Source of the DNA: J038 sp034437535
GTDB taxonomy: Bacteria; Chloroflexota; Anaerolineae; Aggregatilineales; Phototrophicaceae
DNA: 13,622 nucleotides
Direction: 5' to 3'
Assembly: GCA_034437535.1 (NCBI GenBank)
Contig: DAOTTZ010000018.1
Span: 1-13,622, forward strand
Position numbers and translations under genes: made by a program. Shown piece by piece: positions 1-6,033 of the stretch (position 1 is its first letter; every line of letters begins with the position of its first letter). The notes below the pieces were generated by a model. The model had not been told where the DNA came from and ran no database searches. It saw only the letters and a list, made by a program, of their open reading frames with translations.

Positions 1-132
1 CTGGCTTCTTTGCCGTGCGCCGTGCGGTGGCATAAGTAATTGCGTCTTAGACGCTACAGGTTTCTTCTCCAACCTGTAGCGTCTAAGACGCAATTACTTA
101 TGCCACCGCACGGCGCACGGCAAAGAAGCCAG
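1..132. repeat. Perfect 62-bp inverted repeat (foldback) at window edge
   Basis: Bases 1-62 are the exact reverse complement of 71-132, separated by an 8-nt spacer (tcttctcc, 63-70). The arms begin ctggcttctttgcc and end with its complement. The right arm runs into the RIO-kinase reading frame: 119-133 encode Gly-Lys-Glu-Ala-Ser, so this arm carries native gene sequence. It also contains a small internal palindrome (gcgtctaagacgc, 79-91) and a tandem 7-mer (cgcacgg twice, 107-120). A long flawless foldback with a tiny loop at a sequence edge is typical of a chimeric read or contig-end artefact. A natural inverted duplication cannot be excluded. Confidence 0.9.
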
Positions 133-133
133 T
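129..133. repeat. Target-site duplication, left copy (CCAGT)
   Basis: CCAGT here is repeated at 293-297 on the other side of the 159-bp insert. It lies in the codons for Ala-Ser of the kinase nucleotide loop (gcc agt). Confidence 0.65.
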
Positions 134-292
134 AGTTAAACTTCAGAATAATTTTACAGGAGCGCAGAAAAAATACCGCCAAAACTGATCTGAAGACGTG
201 AAAACGCTGAAAAACGCGCCTCTAATATCAAAACCAAGCGGACATCTTGTTTTTAGGCTTAAATCGCCTTCTACAGCTATTTTGAAGTTTAA
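134..292. mobile_element. MITE-like 159-bp insertion with terminal inverted repeats and CCAGT duplication
   Basis: The ends are inverted: gttaaacttca at 135-145 matches tgaagtttaac at 283-293, and similarity continues imperfectly inward for about 10-15 bases (aata shared, then scattered matches). The sequence CCAGT occurs directly on both sides (129-133 and 293-297). Deleting one copy plus the insert restores a continuous RIO-kinase frame, Gly-Lys-Glu-Ala-Ser-Val-Tyr-Arg-Cys, which is strong evidence for a real insertion at this point. The insert is AT-richer than its surroundings and encodes no recognisable transposase, so it would have to be moved in trans. The exact ends are uncertain by 1-2 bases because the left end carries two extra bases (AG) relative to the right. 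Confidence 0.75.
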
Positions 293-297
293 CCAGT
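293..297. repeat. Target-site duplication, right copy (CCAGT)
   Basis: Second copy of the 5-bp direct repeat flanking the MITE-like element. The kinase frame resumes straight after it with gtc tac cgg (Val-Tyr-Arg). Confidence 0.65.
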
Positions 298-1011
298 GTC
301 TACCGGTGCCGGGCACACGAATCAACCGGCAAGACCTATCTGGCGGCTAAAGTCTATCGCCCGCGTCAGTTCCGTAGCCTGAGCAACGACTCGATGTACC
401 GCGAAGGGTGCGAGTTGATCGGTTCGGATGGCAAGAAGATTCGCGAGACCGACCGCCGGGCGATCCGCGCTGTGGAGAAGAAATCGAGTTATGGGTCTTT
501 GCTGGCGCATACCTCCTGGTTGATGCACGAGTTCACCACGATGAAGCAACTTCGGCAATCCGGCGTAACCGTGCCGGAGCCAATCGCCAGTGGCGAAAAC
601 GCCATCTTGATGACCTACTACGGCGACGGCAATCTGCCCGCGCCGACTCTGATCGAAGTCAAACCGGCAGACGATGAGGCCCAACGCCTTTACCAGCACA
701 TCCTGGCGGACATCGAGCAGATGCTCCGGCAGGGCGTGGTTCACGGTGATCTCTCCGCCTATAACATCCTGTATTGGGATCACCAGCCGATCATCATTGA
801 TCTGCCGCAGGTCGTTGACCCGCAGAGCAATAGCAATGCTTACGCTATCTTCAAGCGGGATGTCACCCGCATCTGTGAGTATTTCCAGAAAGCGGGTGTA
901 AATGCTGACCCGGTGCCGCTGGCGGATAGCCTCTGGTCACGTTACTACAGCATCGACCCGCAAGACCGCGCCGCCGATGAGTCCCGCTTGATGGTCGATG
1001 ACGACGATTAA
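298..1011 (+). pseudogene. RIO-family serine/threonine protein kinase, interrupted near its ATP loop
   Basis: The frame from 298 reads through Val-Tyr-Arg-Cys, then AAKVYRPRQF with the subdomain II lysine, then VPEPI, the catalytic loop HGDLSAYNILY, and the metal-binding segment IIIDLPQ. These are RIO-kinase hallmarks (RIO1 has HGDLSEYNILY). The preceding RIO nucleotide-loop motif GKEAS is found at 119-133, on the far side of the 159-bp insertion and in a different frame, so the gene is split and frameshifted. An in-frame TGA (283-285) lies just upstream. The only plausible restart is ATG 394 (205 aa), which would lack both the ATP loop and the conserved lysine and so should be inactive. The rest of the N-terminus is missing or masked by the foldback at 1-132. 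The stop codon interlocks with that of the convergent TIR gene (TTAA, 1008-1011). The family call is firm; the pseudogene call assumes the assembly is right. Confidence 0.8.
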
Positions 1012-1631
1012 GCCAATGCCTGCATCATCTGACGAAAGCTCCGCTTGTATTCGGTTCGGAAGTCAAATCTTGGACTGCGCCGGATCAAATCAGGCGGCGC
1101 TGTTTCTGCGATCTGCGCGATGATGATCGGCTTGCGCTCTTGCTTAAAGAATTGCCAGCCGGTTGTCACACCATCGCGCCCCAGGGCGGCATCAGATAGC
1201 ACCAGGATCATCTGGCGGCATTCCTTAAGCGCAGGATGCACACGACTGGCCCAGTTGACATCTGCGTCGTCGTAATCGTGCGTCCACACCGCCAGCCCGA
1301 CTTTGTTCAGGTCATCGGCCAGTTGTAGGGCCGTCGCTTCATCTTCCGGCGCGAACATGATATAGACCGTATCGCGTTCCAGGCGGGGCAGGTTGCGCTT
1401 GCCTTCGCCTGCCACGTCGATTGCATCCGGTCGTTGATCCAGGTCATGCGCCTCGGTCTTCCCCATGCGGAAGACCGACCCGCCGCACGACGGGCAGATC
1501 CCGCGTGTAGCCGGTTGTCCTTTGCGCGTCCACACCGGGGCGGCCTCCTCGATGATGATCGACTCCTGACAGCGCAGGCAATACCCCTCGATGTCTTCCA
1601 GCATATCGTCATAATCGGCGTATTCGCTCAC
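1008..1631 (-). CDS. Zinc-ribbon (DUF5679-like) plus TIR-domain protein
   Basis: This is a 207-aa protein. Residues about 17-57 form a small treble-clef/zinc-ribbon unit with two Cys pairs (CLRC and CPSCG) around a KGQPATRG segment, as in DUF5679. Residues about 85-205 look like a TIR domain of the TIR_2 type: a first strand with VYIMFAPEDE, an AVWTHDYD strand, the MILVLSDAAL strand, and KPIIIAQI. In catalytically active TIR domains a Glu lies beside or after the conserved Trp of helix C. Here the segment is TTGWQFFKQE, with Gly before the Trp and Lys four after it, so NADase activity is doubtful. The start is GTG at 1631, preceded by AAGGA 8 nt upstream. The gene lies downstream of recA in the same direction but behind a strong terminator, so it is probably transcribed separately. 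No Thoeris or other defence partner is adjacent. The role is unknown; a scaffold or signalling function is a guess. Confidence 0.75.
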   Translation of the reverse strand: MSEYADYDDMLEDIEGYCLRCQESIIIEEAAPVWTRKGQPATRGICPSCGGSVFRMGKTEAHDLDQRPDAIDVAGEGKRNLPRLERDTVYIMFAPEDEATALQLADDLNKVGLAVWTHDYDDADVNWASRVHPALKECRQMILVLSDAALGRDGVTTGWQFFKQERKPIIIAQIAETAPPDLIRRSPRFDFRTEYKRSFRQMMQALA

Positions 1632-1675
1632 AATAGGTTTCCTTTTAGTTTGCGATATGCTCCGATTATATATGC

Positions 1676-1704
1676 AAAAACGCCTATCTCCCAGGAGATA
1701 GGCG
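1676..1704 (-). terminator. Rho-independent terminator of recA
   Basis: A perfect 10-bp stem (cgcctatctc at 1681-1690 with gagataggcg at 1695-1704) with loop ccag is followed, in the minus direction, by five T (1676-1680). It lies about 20 bp after the recA stop codon and before the GTG start of the TIR gene. Confidence 0.9.
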
Positions 1705-1723
1705 CGATACGGCTTGTGTGGAT

Positions 1724-2815
1724 TTACTCGTCTTCGCTGACGGCATCCGCCACTTCAGAAAGTGTCGGCAGGCCGAAGTACTCTCGGATGCGGTCTTCGA
1801 TCTCGTTCGCCATCTGCGGATTTTCTGATAGATATTGCTTAGCGTTTTCCCGGCCCTGGCCCAGCAATTCATCGTTATAACGGTAGAACGCCCCGCGCTT
1901 CTCGATGATGCCCACATCGGTGCCCAGGTCGATGATCTCGCCGTTCTTGCTGATGCCGTTTTCGTAGAACATGATGTCGAATTCTGCCTCACGGAACGGG
2001 GCGGAGACCTTGTTCTTCGTCACCCGGATGCGTGTGCGATTGCCGATGTTATCACCACTCTGCTTGATCGACTGAATCCGCCGGATGTCCAGGCGCACAC
2101 TGGCATAGAACTTCAACGCCCGTCCGCCGCTGGTCGTTTCTGGACTTCCAAACATAACACCAACTTTTTCTCTTAATTGGTTGGTAAACATCACCAGCGT
2201 ATTGGTCTGCTTGATCGCACCGGAGAGCTTACGCAGGGCCTGGCTCATCAACCGGGCTTGCAGGCCGACATGGGCATCGCCCATCTCCCCTTCGATTTCT
2301 GCACGCGGCACCAACGCCGCCACACTGTCGATCACGACGATATCTAACGCGCCGGAGCGCACCAAAGACTCCGCGATTTCCAGAGCTTGTTCGCCTGTAT
2401 CTGGTTGGGAGATGTACAACGTATCCAGGTTGACGCCGATCCGTTCTGCGTAAGATGGATCGAGTGCGTGCTCCATATCCACGAACGCGCACAAGCCGCC
2501 CCGCTTCTGGGCCTGTGCTACCAAGCTCAAGCAGACGGTCGTCTTACCGCTGGATTCTGGGCCGTAGATCTCGGTGATGCGGCCACGCGGCAGGCCGCCC
2601 ACACCCAACGCGATGTCAACCGTCAACGAGCCGGTTGGGATGGTGGCAACGTTGAGGTTTTGGGCATCGCCCAGCCGCAAGATTGCGCCGTCGCCATAAC
2701 GCTTGGTAATCTCGCCGACGGCGGCATCCAACGCCTTGATCTTGCCTTCGTCAACGCCGGCATCAAACAGATCTTGGTGGTCTATTTCTTTCTTGCTCGA
2801 TTTTTTCTTCGCCAT
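1724..2815 (-). CDS. recA: Recombinase A
   Basis: RecA is the DNA-dependent ATPase that forms filaments on single-stranded DNA, drives strand exchange in homologous recombination and triggers SOS-repressor self-cleavage. The 363-aa product has Walker A GPESSGKT at residues 85-92, the Walker B region IVVIDSVAAL, the conserved QALRKL and MFTNQLREKVG (loop L2 region) and the C-terminal domain, ending in a short acidic tail. I chose ATG at 2815 (MAKKKSSKK) because GTGAGG sits 5 nt upstream; a TTG five codons earlier (2830) is in frame but the same GTGAGG would then lie inside the coding region. A good promoter (2881-2909), two palindromes in the leader and a terminator right after the stop mark it as a single-gene unit, divergent from the cobalamin adenosyltransferase. 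Confidence 0.98.
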   Translation of the reverse strand: MAKKKSSKKEIDHQDLFDAGVDEGKIKALDAAVGEITKRYGDGAILRLGDAQNLNVATIPTGSLTVDIALGVGGLPRGRITEIYGPESSGKTTVCLSLVAQAQKRGGLCAFVDMEHALDPSYAERIGVNLDTLYISQPDTGEQALEIAESLVRSGALDIVVIDSVAALVPRAEIEGEMGDAHVGLQARLMSQALRKLSGAIKQTNTLVMFTNQLREKVGVMFGSPETTSGGRALKFYASVRLDIRRIQSIKQSGDNIGNRTRIRVTKNKVSAPFREAEFDIMFYENGISKNGEIIDLGTDVGIIEKRGAFYRYNDELLGQGRENAKQYLSENPQMANEIEDRIREYFGLPTLSEVADAVSEDE

Positions 2816-2841
2816 ATGCGCCTCACTCAATTCTGGGGTAC

Positions 2842-2878
2842 CCTAGTTTACATGATGACTAGGATTTGGAATATTCCA
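2842..2878. promoter_or_regulatory. Two palindromes in the recA leader (candidate operator)
   Basis: tggaatattcca (2867-2878) is a perfect 12-bp palindrome covering the predicted recA transcription start. Next to it, cctagt (2842-2847) and actagg (2858-2863) form a 6-bp inverted repeat with a 10-nt gap. Their position just downstream of the -10 box is where a repressor would act, and recA is usually a LexA target. Neither matches a LexA box I can name for this phylum, so the assignment is inference. Confidence 0.45.
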
Positions 2879-2880
2879 TA

Positions 2881-2909
2881 AGTATCGCACAAAGGTTCTA
2901 AGAAGTCAA
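2881..2909 (-). promoter_or_regulatory. Sigma70-type recA promoter
   Basis: On the minus strand, TTGACT (2909-2904) and GATACT (2886-2881) are separated by 17 bp. This predicts transcription starting near 2874 and a leader of about 60 nt before the recA ATG. Confidence 0.7.
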
Positions 2910-2926
2910 CTTGTGAGGTGAATTTT

Positions 2927-3472
2927 ATGAAGATTTATACCAAAACCGGTGATGACGGCACGACTGCGCTGTTTTCTGGCGGTCGGGTGACCAAAACACA
3001 CCAACGAGTCGAAGCCTATGGCACGGTGGATGAACTCAATTCTGTGCTGGGCGTCGTCCGGTCTATGGAGACGACCGACCAGACCAGTGCATGGTTGGCA
3101 AAGGTACAGGTTCAACTTTTCCATCTCGGTGCAGATCTGGCGACACCACTCAATGCCAATGCTGATTGGGTCGTCCGCACGGAGCAAGCGACGATTGATT
3201 GGGTGGAGCAGGGCATCGACCAGATGACAAATGATCTGCCACCGCTCAAGAATTTCATCTTGCCTGGTGGTACACCCGCCGCCGCCCACTTGCACGTCGC
3301 CCGTACCGTCTGCCGCCGGGCAGAGCGGCGCACGGTCGAACTGGCCCACAATGAAGCCATCGGAGAATTGACCGTGCGCTATCTCAATCGCCTGTCAGAC
3401 TGGTTGTTCACGCTGGCCCGGTGGGAAAATCATCAGCAGGGTATCGCGGAGGAAAAATGGTCAGTGCGTTAG
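2927..3472 (+). CDS. Cob(I)yrinic acid a,c-diamide adenosyltransferase, PduO type
   Basis: This 181-aa enzyme transfers the adenosyl group of ATP to cob(I)alamin, making coenzyme B12, in the cytoplasm. The family signature is complete: MKIYTKTGDDGTT with the ATP-binding TGDDGTT, RVEAYGTVDELNS, the C-terminal LPGGTPAAAHLHVARTVCRR with the RRAER continuation, and LNRLSDWLFTLAR. The start is ATG 2927, with GTGAGG 8 nt upstream; the in-frame GTG at 2918 overlaps that ribosome-binding site and is unlikely. The gene is divergent from recA and convergent with the P1 peptidase, sharing a 4-bp TTAG at the stop codons. No other B12 gene is visible nearby, so it may serve salvage. Confidence 0.93.
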   Translation: MKIYTKTGDDGTTALFSGGRVTKTHQRVEAYGTVDELNSVLGVVRSMETTDQTSAWLAKVQVQLFHLGADLATPLNANADWVVRTEQATIDWVEQGIDQMTNDLPPLKNFILPGGTPAAAHLHVARTVCRRAERRTVELAHNEAIGELTVRYLNRLSDWLFTLARWENHQQGIAEEKWSVR

Positions 3473-4509
3473 CCTGAGAGCAACGCGACGAGCCGATCAT
3501 GCGGGAGTGCGTGCAGGGTGTGGCCGTCTCGTCCGCGCATGGTTTCCGCCGCCACCAAAGCGTTATAGATCGCTTCCTCAGTGCTTTCCACCACAGCGCG
3601 GAACAACACCGACATCAACGGCGAGTCGTCCAGGATCATCGCGTTGGGTTGGCTGGTTTGATAGCGGGAATGGGCACGCGGATGCGCATTTGAAAACGCC
3701 AGCACAAAATCCCCACTGCCGCCCGCGCCAATTGTACCGGTACGCGCAATGCCTAGCGTTGCCCGCCGCGCCAACCGTGCCAGTTGGCGGCTGGTGAGCG
3801 GTGCAGACGTGGCGACCACCACCATGATCGAACCGGGCGGGGTTGGGTTTTCCGGCAGAAGATCGGGCACCGCCATCCCGACCGGAACGCCCAACACTCG
3901 CAGGTCACGTCGCTGGCCGAAGTTGGTCTGTACCAGCACACCCAGCGTGTAATCAGTGTGTAGGATGCGGCGGGAGGCGGTACCCACGCCCCCTTTGAAC
4001 TGGTAACAGGTGGTGCCAGTACCCGCCCCGATGTTACCCTCTGCGATGGTGCCGGTGGCGGCACCGTCTAGCGCGGCGATGACATCATCCGCCGTAATGA
4101 TCGGCTGAAGTGCATCATGCAGGAAGCCATCGTTGGTCTCTCCCACCACCGGGTTGACTGACCGTAAGCCAGGGTGCCGGTCGAGCGTCCAGCGGGCTAA
4201 GGCATCAGCCACCCGCCAGATGCTCAACGTGCCACAGAGTAAGATCGGCGTCTCGATCACGCCCAATTCGTCCACCTGGGGCAGGCCGATAGCCTTGCCA
4301 AAGCCGTTGATGACGTGGGCCGCGCACGGCGTCTTATACACAAACGGATCTCGTCCATGCGGCCAGATCGCGCTGACGCCGGTTCGCACCCTGTCACCGT
4401 CCACCCGCGTTTGATGCCCGACACGCACCCCAGGCACATCGGTGATGCTATTTGCTTCGCCGGGGGAGTATTCCCCGACGGTAAAACCAAGATCACGAAA
4501 ACGAGTCAT
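3469..4509 (-). CDS. P1 (S58, DmpA-like) family peptidase
   Basis: This 346-aa protein belongs to the self-processing N-terminal-nucleophile aminopeptidases (DmpA, beta-peptidyl aminopeptidases). Recognisable family segments are NSITDVPGVRVGHQT near the N-terminus, VINGFGK, PVVGETNDG, GNIGAGTGTTCYQFKGG around residues 159-174, and TDYTLGVLVQTNFG at 185-198. By family analogy the autocleavage point precedes a Ser/Thr in that last segment, here most likely Thr188, which would become the nucleophile of the beta chain; this residue choice is inferred. There is no signal peptide, so it is probably cytoplasmic. The start is ATG 4509 with no obvious Shine-Dalgarno, and the gene is divergent by 36 bp from the next one. 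The specificity (D-amino acid, beta-peptide or other) cannot be read from sequence. Confidence 0.9.
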   Translation of the reverse strand: MTRFRDLGFTVGEYSPGEANSITDVPGVRVGHQTRVDGDRVRTGVSAIWPHGRDPFVYKTPCAAHVINGFGKAIGLPQVDELGVIETPILLCGTLSIWRVADALARWTLDRHPGLRSVNPVVGETNDGFLHDALQPIITADDVIAALDGAATGTIAEGNIGAGTGTTCYQFKGGVGTASRRILHTDYTLGVLVQTNFGQRRDLRVLGVPVGMAVPDLLPENPTPPGSIMVVVATSAPLTSRQLARLARRATLGIARTGTIGAGGSGDFVLAFSNAHPRAHSRYQTSQPNAMILDDSPLMSVLFRAVVESTEEAIYNALVAAETMRGRDGHTLHALPHDRLVALLSG

Positions 4510-4545
4510 ACGTCATTTGTACCGCAATTAGAGGAGGAAGACAAA

Positions 4546-4938
4546 ATGCCAGTTGAATTTCAATGGGAAGACGAGGACAAGACCGCTATCCGTTATGTAC
4601 TATCCGGGGCAGATTGGAACTGGCGCGATTATCATCGCACCGTGCAACGCTCCATGTTTGAACTGGTCAATATCGACCATGTGGTGCATGTGGTCGCAGA
4701 TTTCCAGGCGGTGGTTAAGTTACCCGGTGGGGCCATCGCACACTTAAGAACCATCGGCAAGCAACAACCACAGGGTAAATTTAGCGGTAAGGCGATTGTC
4801 ATCGGCCTGGAAGAAAGCTGGCGGCACAAGCTCCTGGCGTCTCCTGACGCGGATCGGCTGGAACTCCCCAATCAGGTGATTTACTTCGTAGCCACGAATG
4901 AAGCGGCTGGTAAAATTTTAGAGGAACTCAATGGTTAG
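4546..4938 (+). CDS. Conserved-looking 130-aa protein, possible STAS-like fold
   Basis: This is a small soluble protein without a signal peptide or membrane segment. The start at ATG 4546 is set by an excellent GAGGAGG (4531-4537) 8 nt upstream; the frame stays open further upstream inside the peptidase gene but has no other ribosome-binding site. The pattern is an early IRYVLSGADWNW strand, a VVHVVADF strand followed by a PGGAIAHLRTIG helix, then KAIVIGL, and finally VIYFVATNEAAGKILEEL. Alternating strands and helices of this kind resemble STAS/SpoIIAA-type or SRPBCC-like small domains. No catalytic motif is visible and the function is unknown. It stands alone between a divergent peptidase and a gene with its own promoter. 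Confidence 0.75.
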   Translation: MPVEFQWEDEDKTAIRYVLSGADWNWRDYHRTVQRSMFELVNIDHVVHVVADFQAVVKLPGGAIAHLRTIGKQQPQGKFSGKAIVIGLEESWRHKLLASPDADRLELPNQVIYFVATNEAAGKILEELNG

Positions 4939-4970
4939 ACAATTGTTATAGCCAAATCGCCTAATCTTAA

Positions 4971-4999
4971 TTGTTGGTGTTGCCTAAAAAGCTTATACT
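4971..4999 (+). promoter_or_regulatory. Sigma70-type promoter for the 50-aa ORF
   Basis: TTGTTG (4971-4976) and TATACT (4994-4999) have a 17-bp spacer. The predicted start lies inside the palindrome at 4999-5014, and the ATG at 5035 follows about 30 nt later. Confidence 0.65.
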
Positions 5000-5014
5000 G
5001 TGAATATATTCACA
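4999..5014. promoter_or_regulatory. Perfect 16-bp palindromic operator candidate
   Basis: tgtgaatatattcaca is its own reverse complement. It begins at the last base of the -10 box and covers the predicted transcription start, the usual place for a repressor dimer (for example of the ArsR or MarR type) to block initiation. No regulator gene of such a family is in the window, so the binding protein is unknown. Confidence 0.6.
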
Positions 5015-5034
5015 AGTAGACAGAGAGGCCAACC

Positions 5035-5187
5035 ATGTATCAAAATGAATATATCACATTAGAAATTCACCGGCTTCGAGTGAATAACTTTGAAAAAAAT
5101 CGGATTCCGAAAGATGTCGTGCAAGCCGTCATCGAAGAGCACAAGACGGAAGCAAGGCGCAAACGCGAAAAACGCCGTCACCGCTAA
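5035..5187 (+). CDS. Small basic protein of 50 aa, unknown function
   Basis: ATG 5035 follows GAGAGG (5023-5028) by 6 nt and a well-formed promoter lies upstream, so this short frame is probably real. The product starts MYQNEYITLEIHRLR and ends in a highly basic tail (RRKREKRRHR), suggesting a nucleic-acid contact or a helical tail. The middle part, IPKDVVQAVIEEHK, looks amphipathic. No signal peptide, cysteine or known domain is seen. A strong hairpin follows 12 bp after the stop. With its own promoter, operator-like palindrome and hairpin it forms a complete small transcription unit. Its function cannot be assigned. Confidence 0.7.
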   Translation: MYQNEYITLEIHRLRVNNFEKNRIPKDVVQAVIEEHKTEARRKREKRRHR

Positions 5188-5199
5188 AATATAGAGCTA

Positions 5200-5225
5200 T
5201 GGCACCCGATGCGCGTCGGGTGCCA
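5200..5225 (+). terminator. Hairpin after the 50-aa ORF, terminator-like
   Basis: tggcacccga (5200-5209) and tcgggtgcca (5216-5225) form a perfect 10-bp stem with a 6-nt loop. The downstream sequence gcattta has only a short T stretch, so termination may be partial or factor-assisted. Confidence 0.6.
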
Positions 5226-5310
5226 GCATTTAGGCCACCTGATGCATTTCCCCCGCCGATAATACCCGCTAGAATACACCCAATTGACGAAAACCAGATA
5301 AGGATTTGCG

Positions 5311-6033
5311 ATGCGAACAGGTCTGTTTTTGCTCTGGATGATCGCGTTATTGGTGGTTGCCCCGGTGACGCTGGCCCAGGATGATGCGGGCGACACCGCC
5401 GAGGACATTATCAGCCTGACGGAAGACACCGCCGAGGGGACATTAGCCACTGTCGAGGACTTCTTAAACCGGTTGGTCACCCCGCCAGAAGGGGAGGTCA
5501 CCCGGTTATTGATGTTATTCGGCGGCGTGATCTTGCTGGTGTTGGGCTGGCGCATCTACGAGTACATCATCCTGATTTCCGGTGTGTTGATCGGCGCGGC
5601 TGTCGGGGCGAATCTCGTCGCGGATAGTGCCGCCATCGTCCAGATTGTTGCGCTGGTCATCGGCGGGTTATTGGGCGGCATCCTCTCTATCTTGCTGTAT
5701 TATGTCGCGGTTTTTATCATCGGGGCCTATACCGGCATGGTGTTGACGGCGGCCATCGCTGGTGCGCTCAACCTCACGCCTATATCTGCGCTGGCCCTGT
5801 TGATTGCCGCTATCGTCGGTGGGTTGATCTTGCTCGGTCTTTCGATGGAACTGTTGGCCTTTGTCTCTGCCGTCGTCGGCGCACAGATGATCGCGCTCGC
5901 GCTCGACCTGACCGACGAATGGATCATCATCCTGGCCTTTGTCGGCATCGTCTTGCAGTTGGGCATTGCCCGCCTCAGCGGAACCAGCATCCGCCGCCGG
6001 CCCCGTCGGGTGCGCCTGTTCCGGCGCGGTTAG
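5311..6033 (+). CDS. Signal-peptide multi-pass membrane protein, DUF4203/TMEM198-like
   Basis: This 240-aa protein starts at ATG 5311, with TAAGGA 6 nt upstream. Residues 1-22 form a signal peptide ending VTLAQ, followed by an acidic extracytoplasmic stretch (about 23-62, DDAGDTAEDIISLTEDTAEG). From about residue 65 to 230 there are roughly seven short hydrophobic segments rich in Gly-Ala patterns, such as GVLIGAAVGANL and VIGGLLGGILSILLY. The last residues are strongly basic (RRRPRRVRLFRRG), marking a cytoplasmic tail. The Gly-rich repeated hairpins fit the DUF4203 (TMEM198-like) type. The function is unknown. It converges on the M50-like protease gene with a 4-bp overlap of stop codons. Confidence 0.8.
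   Translation: MRTGLFLLWMIALLVVAPVTLAQDDAGDTAEDIISLTEDTAEGTLATVEDFLNRLVTPPEGEVTRLLMLFGGVILLVLGWRIYEYIILISGVLIGAAVGANLVADSAAIVQIVALVIGGLLGGILSILLYYVAVFIIGAYTGMVLTAAIAGALNLTPISALALLIAAIVGGLILLGLSMELLAFVSAVVGAQMIALALDLTDEWIIILAFVGIVLQLGIARLSGTSIRRRPRRVRLFRRG

Noticed and set aside
143..325. 60-aa minus-strand frame across the MITE-like region
   Set aside because: It crosses the insertion boundary into kinase DNA, has no ribosome-binding site and resembles no known transposase end.
322..783. 153-aa minus-strand frame antisense to the kinase
   Set aside because: The opposite strand carries clear RIO-kinase motifs; this frame is a high-GC shadow.
1008..1631. TIR protein as a Thoeris-like antiphage system
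   Set aside because: There is no ThsA-like or other effector beside it, the neighbours are recA and a kinase remnant, and the expected catalytic Glu is missing.
2816..2830. TTG at 2830 as the recA start
   Set aside because: ATG 2815 has a correctly spaced GTGAGG and the usual N-terminus; the TTG would put that site inside the gene.
4315..4545. Upstream extension of the 130-aa protein into the peptidase gene
   Set aside because: GAGGAGG at 4531-4537 fixes the start at 4546, and the extension is antisense to a clear P1 peptidase.
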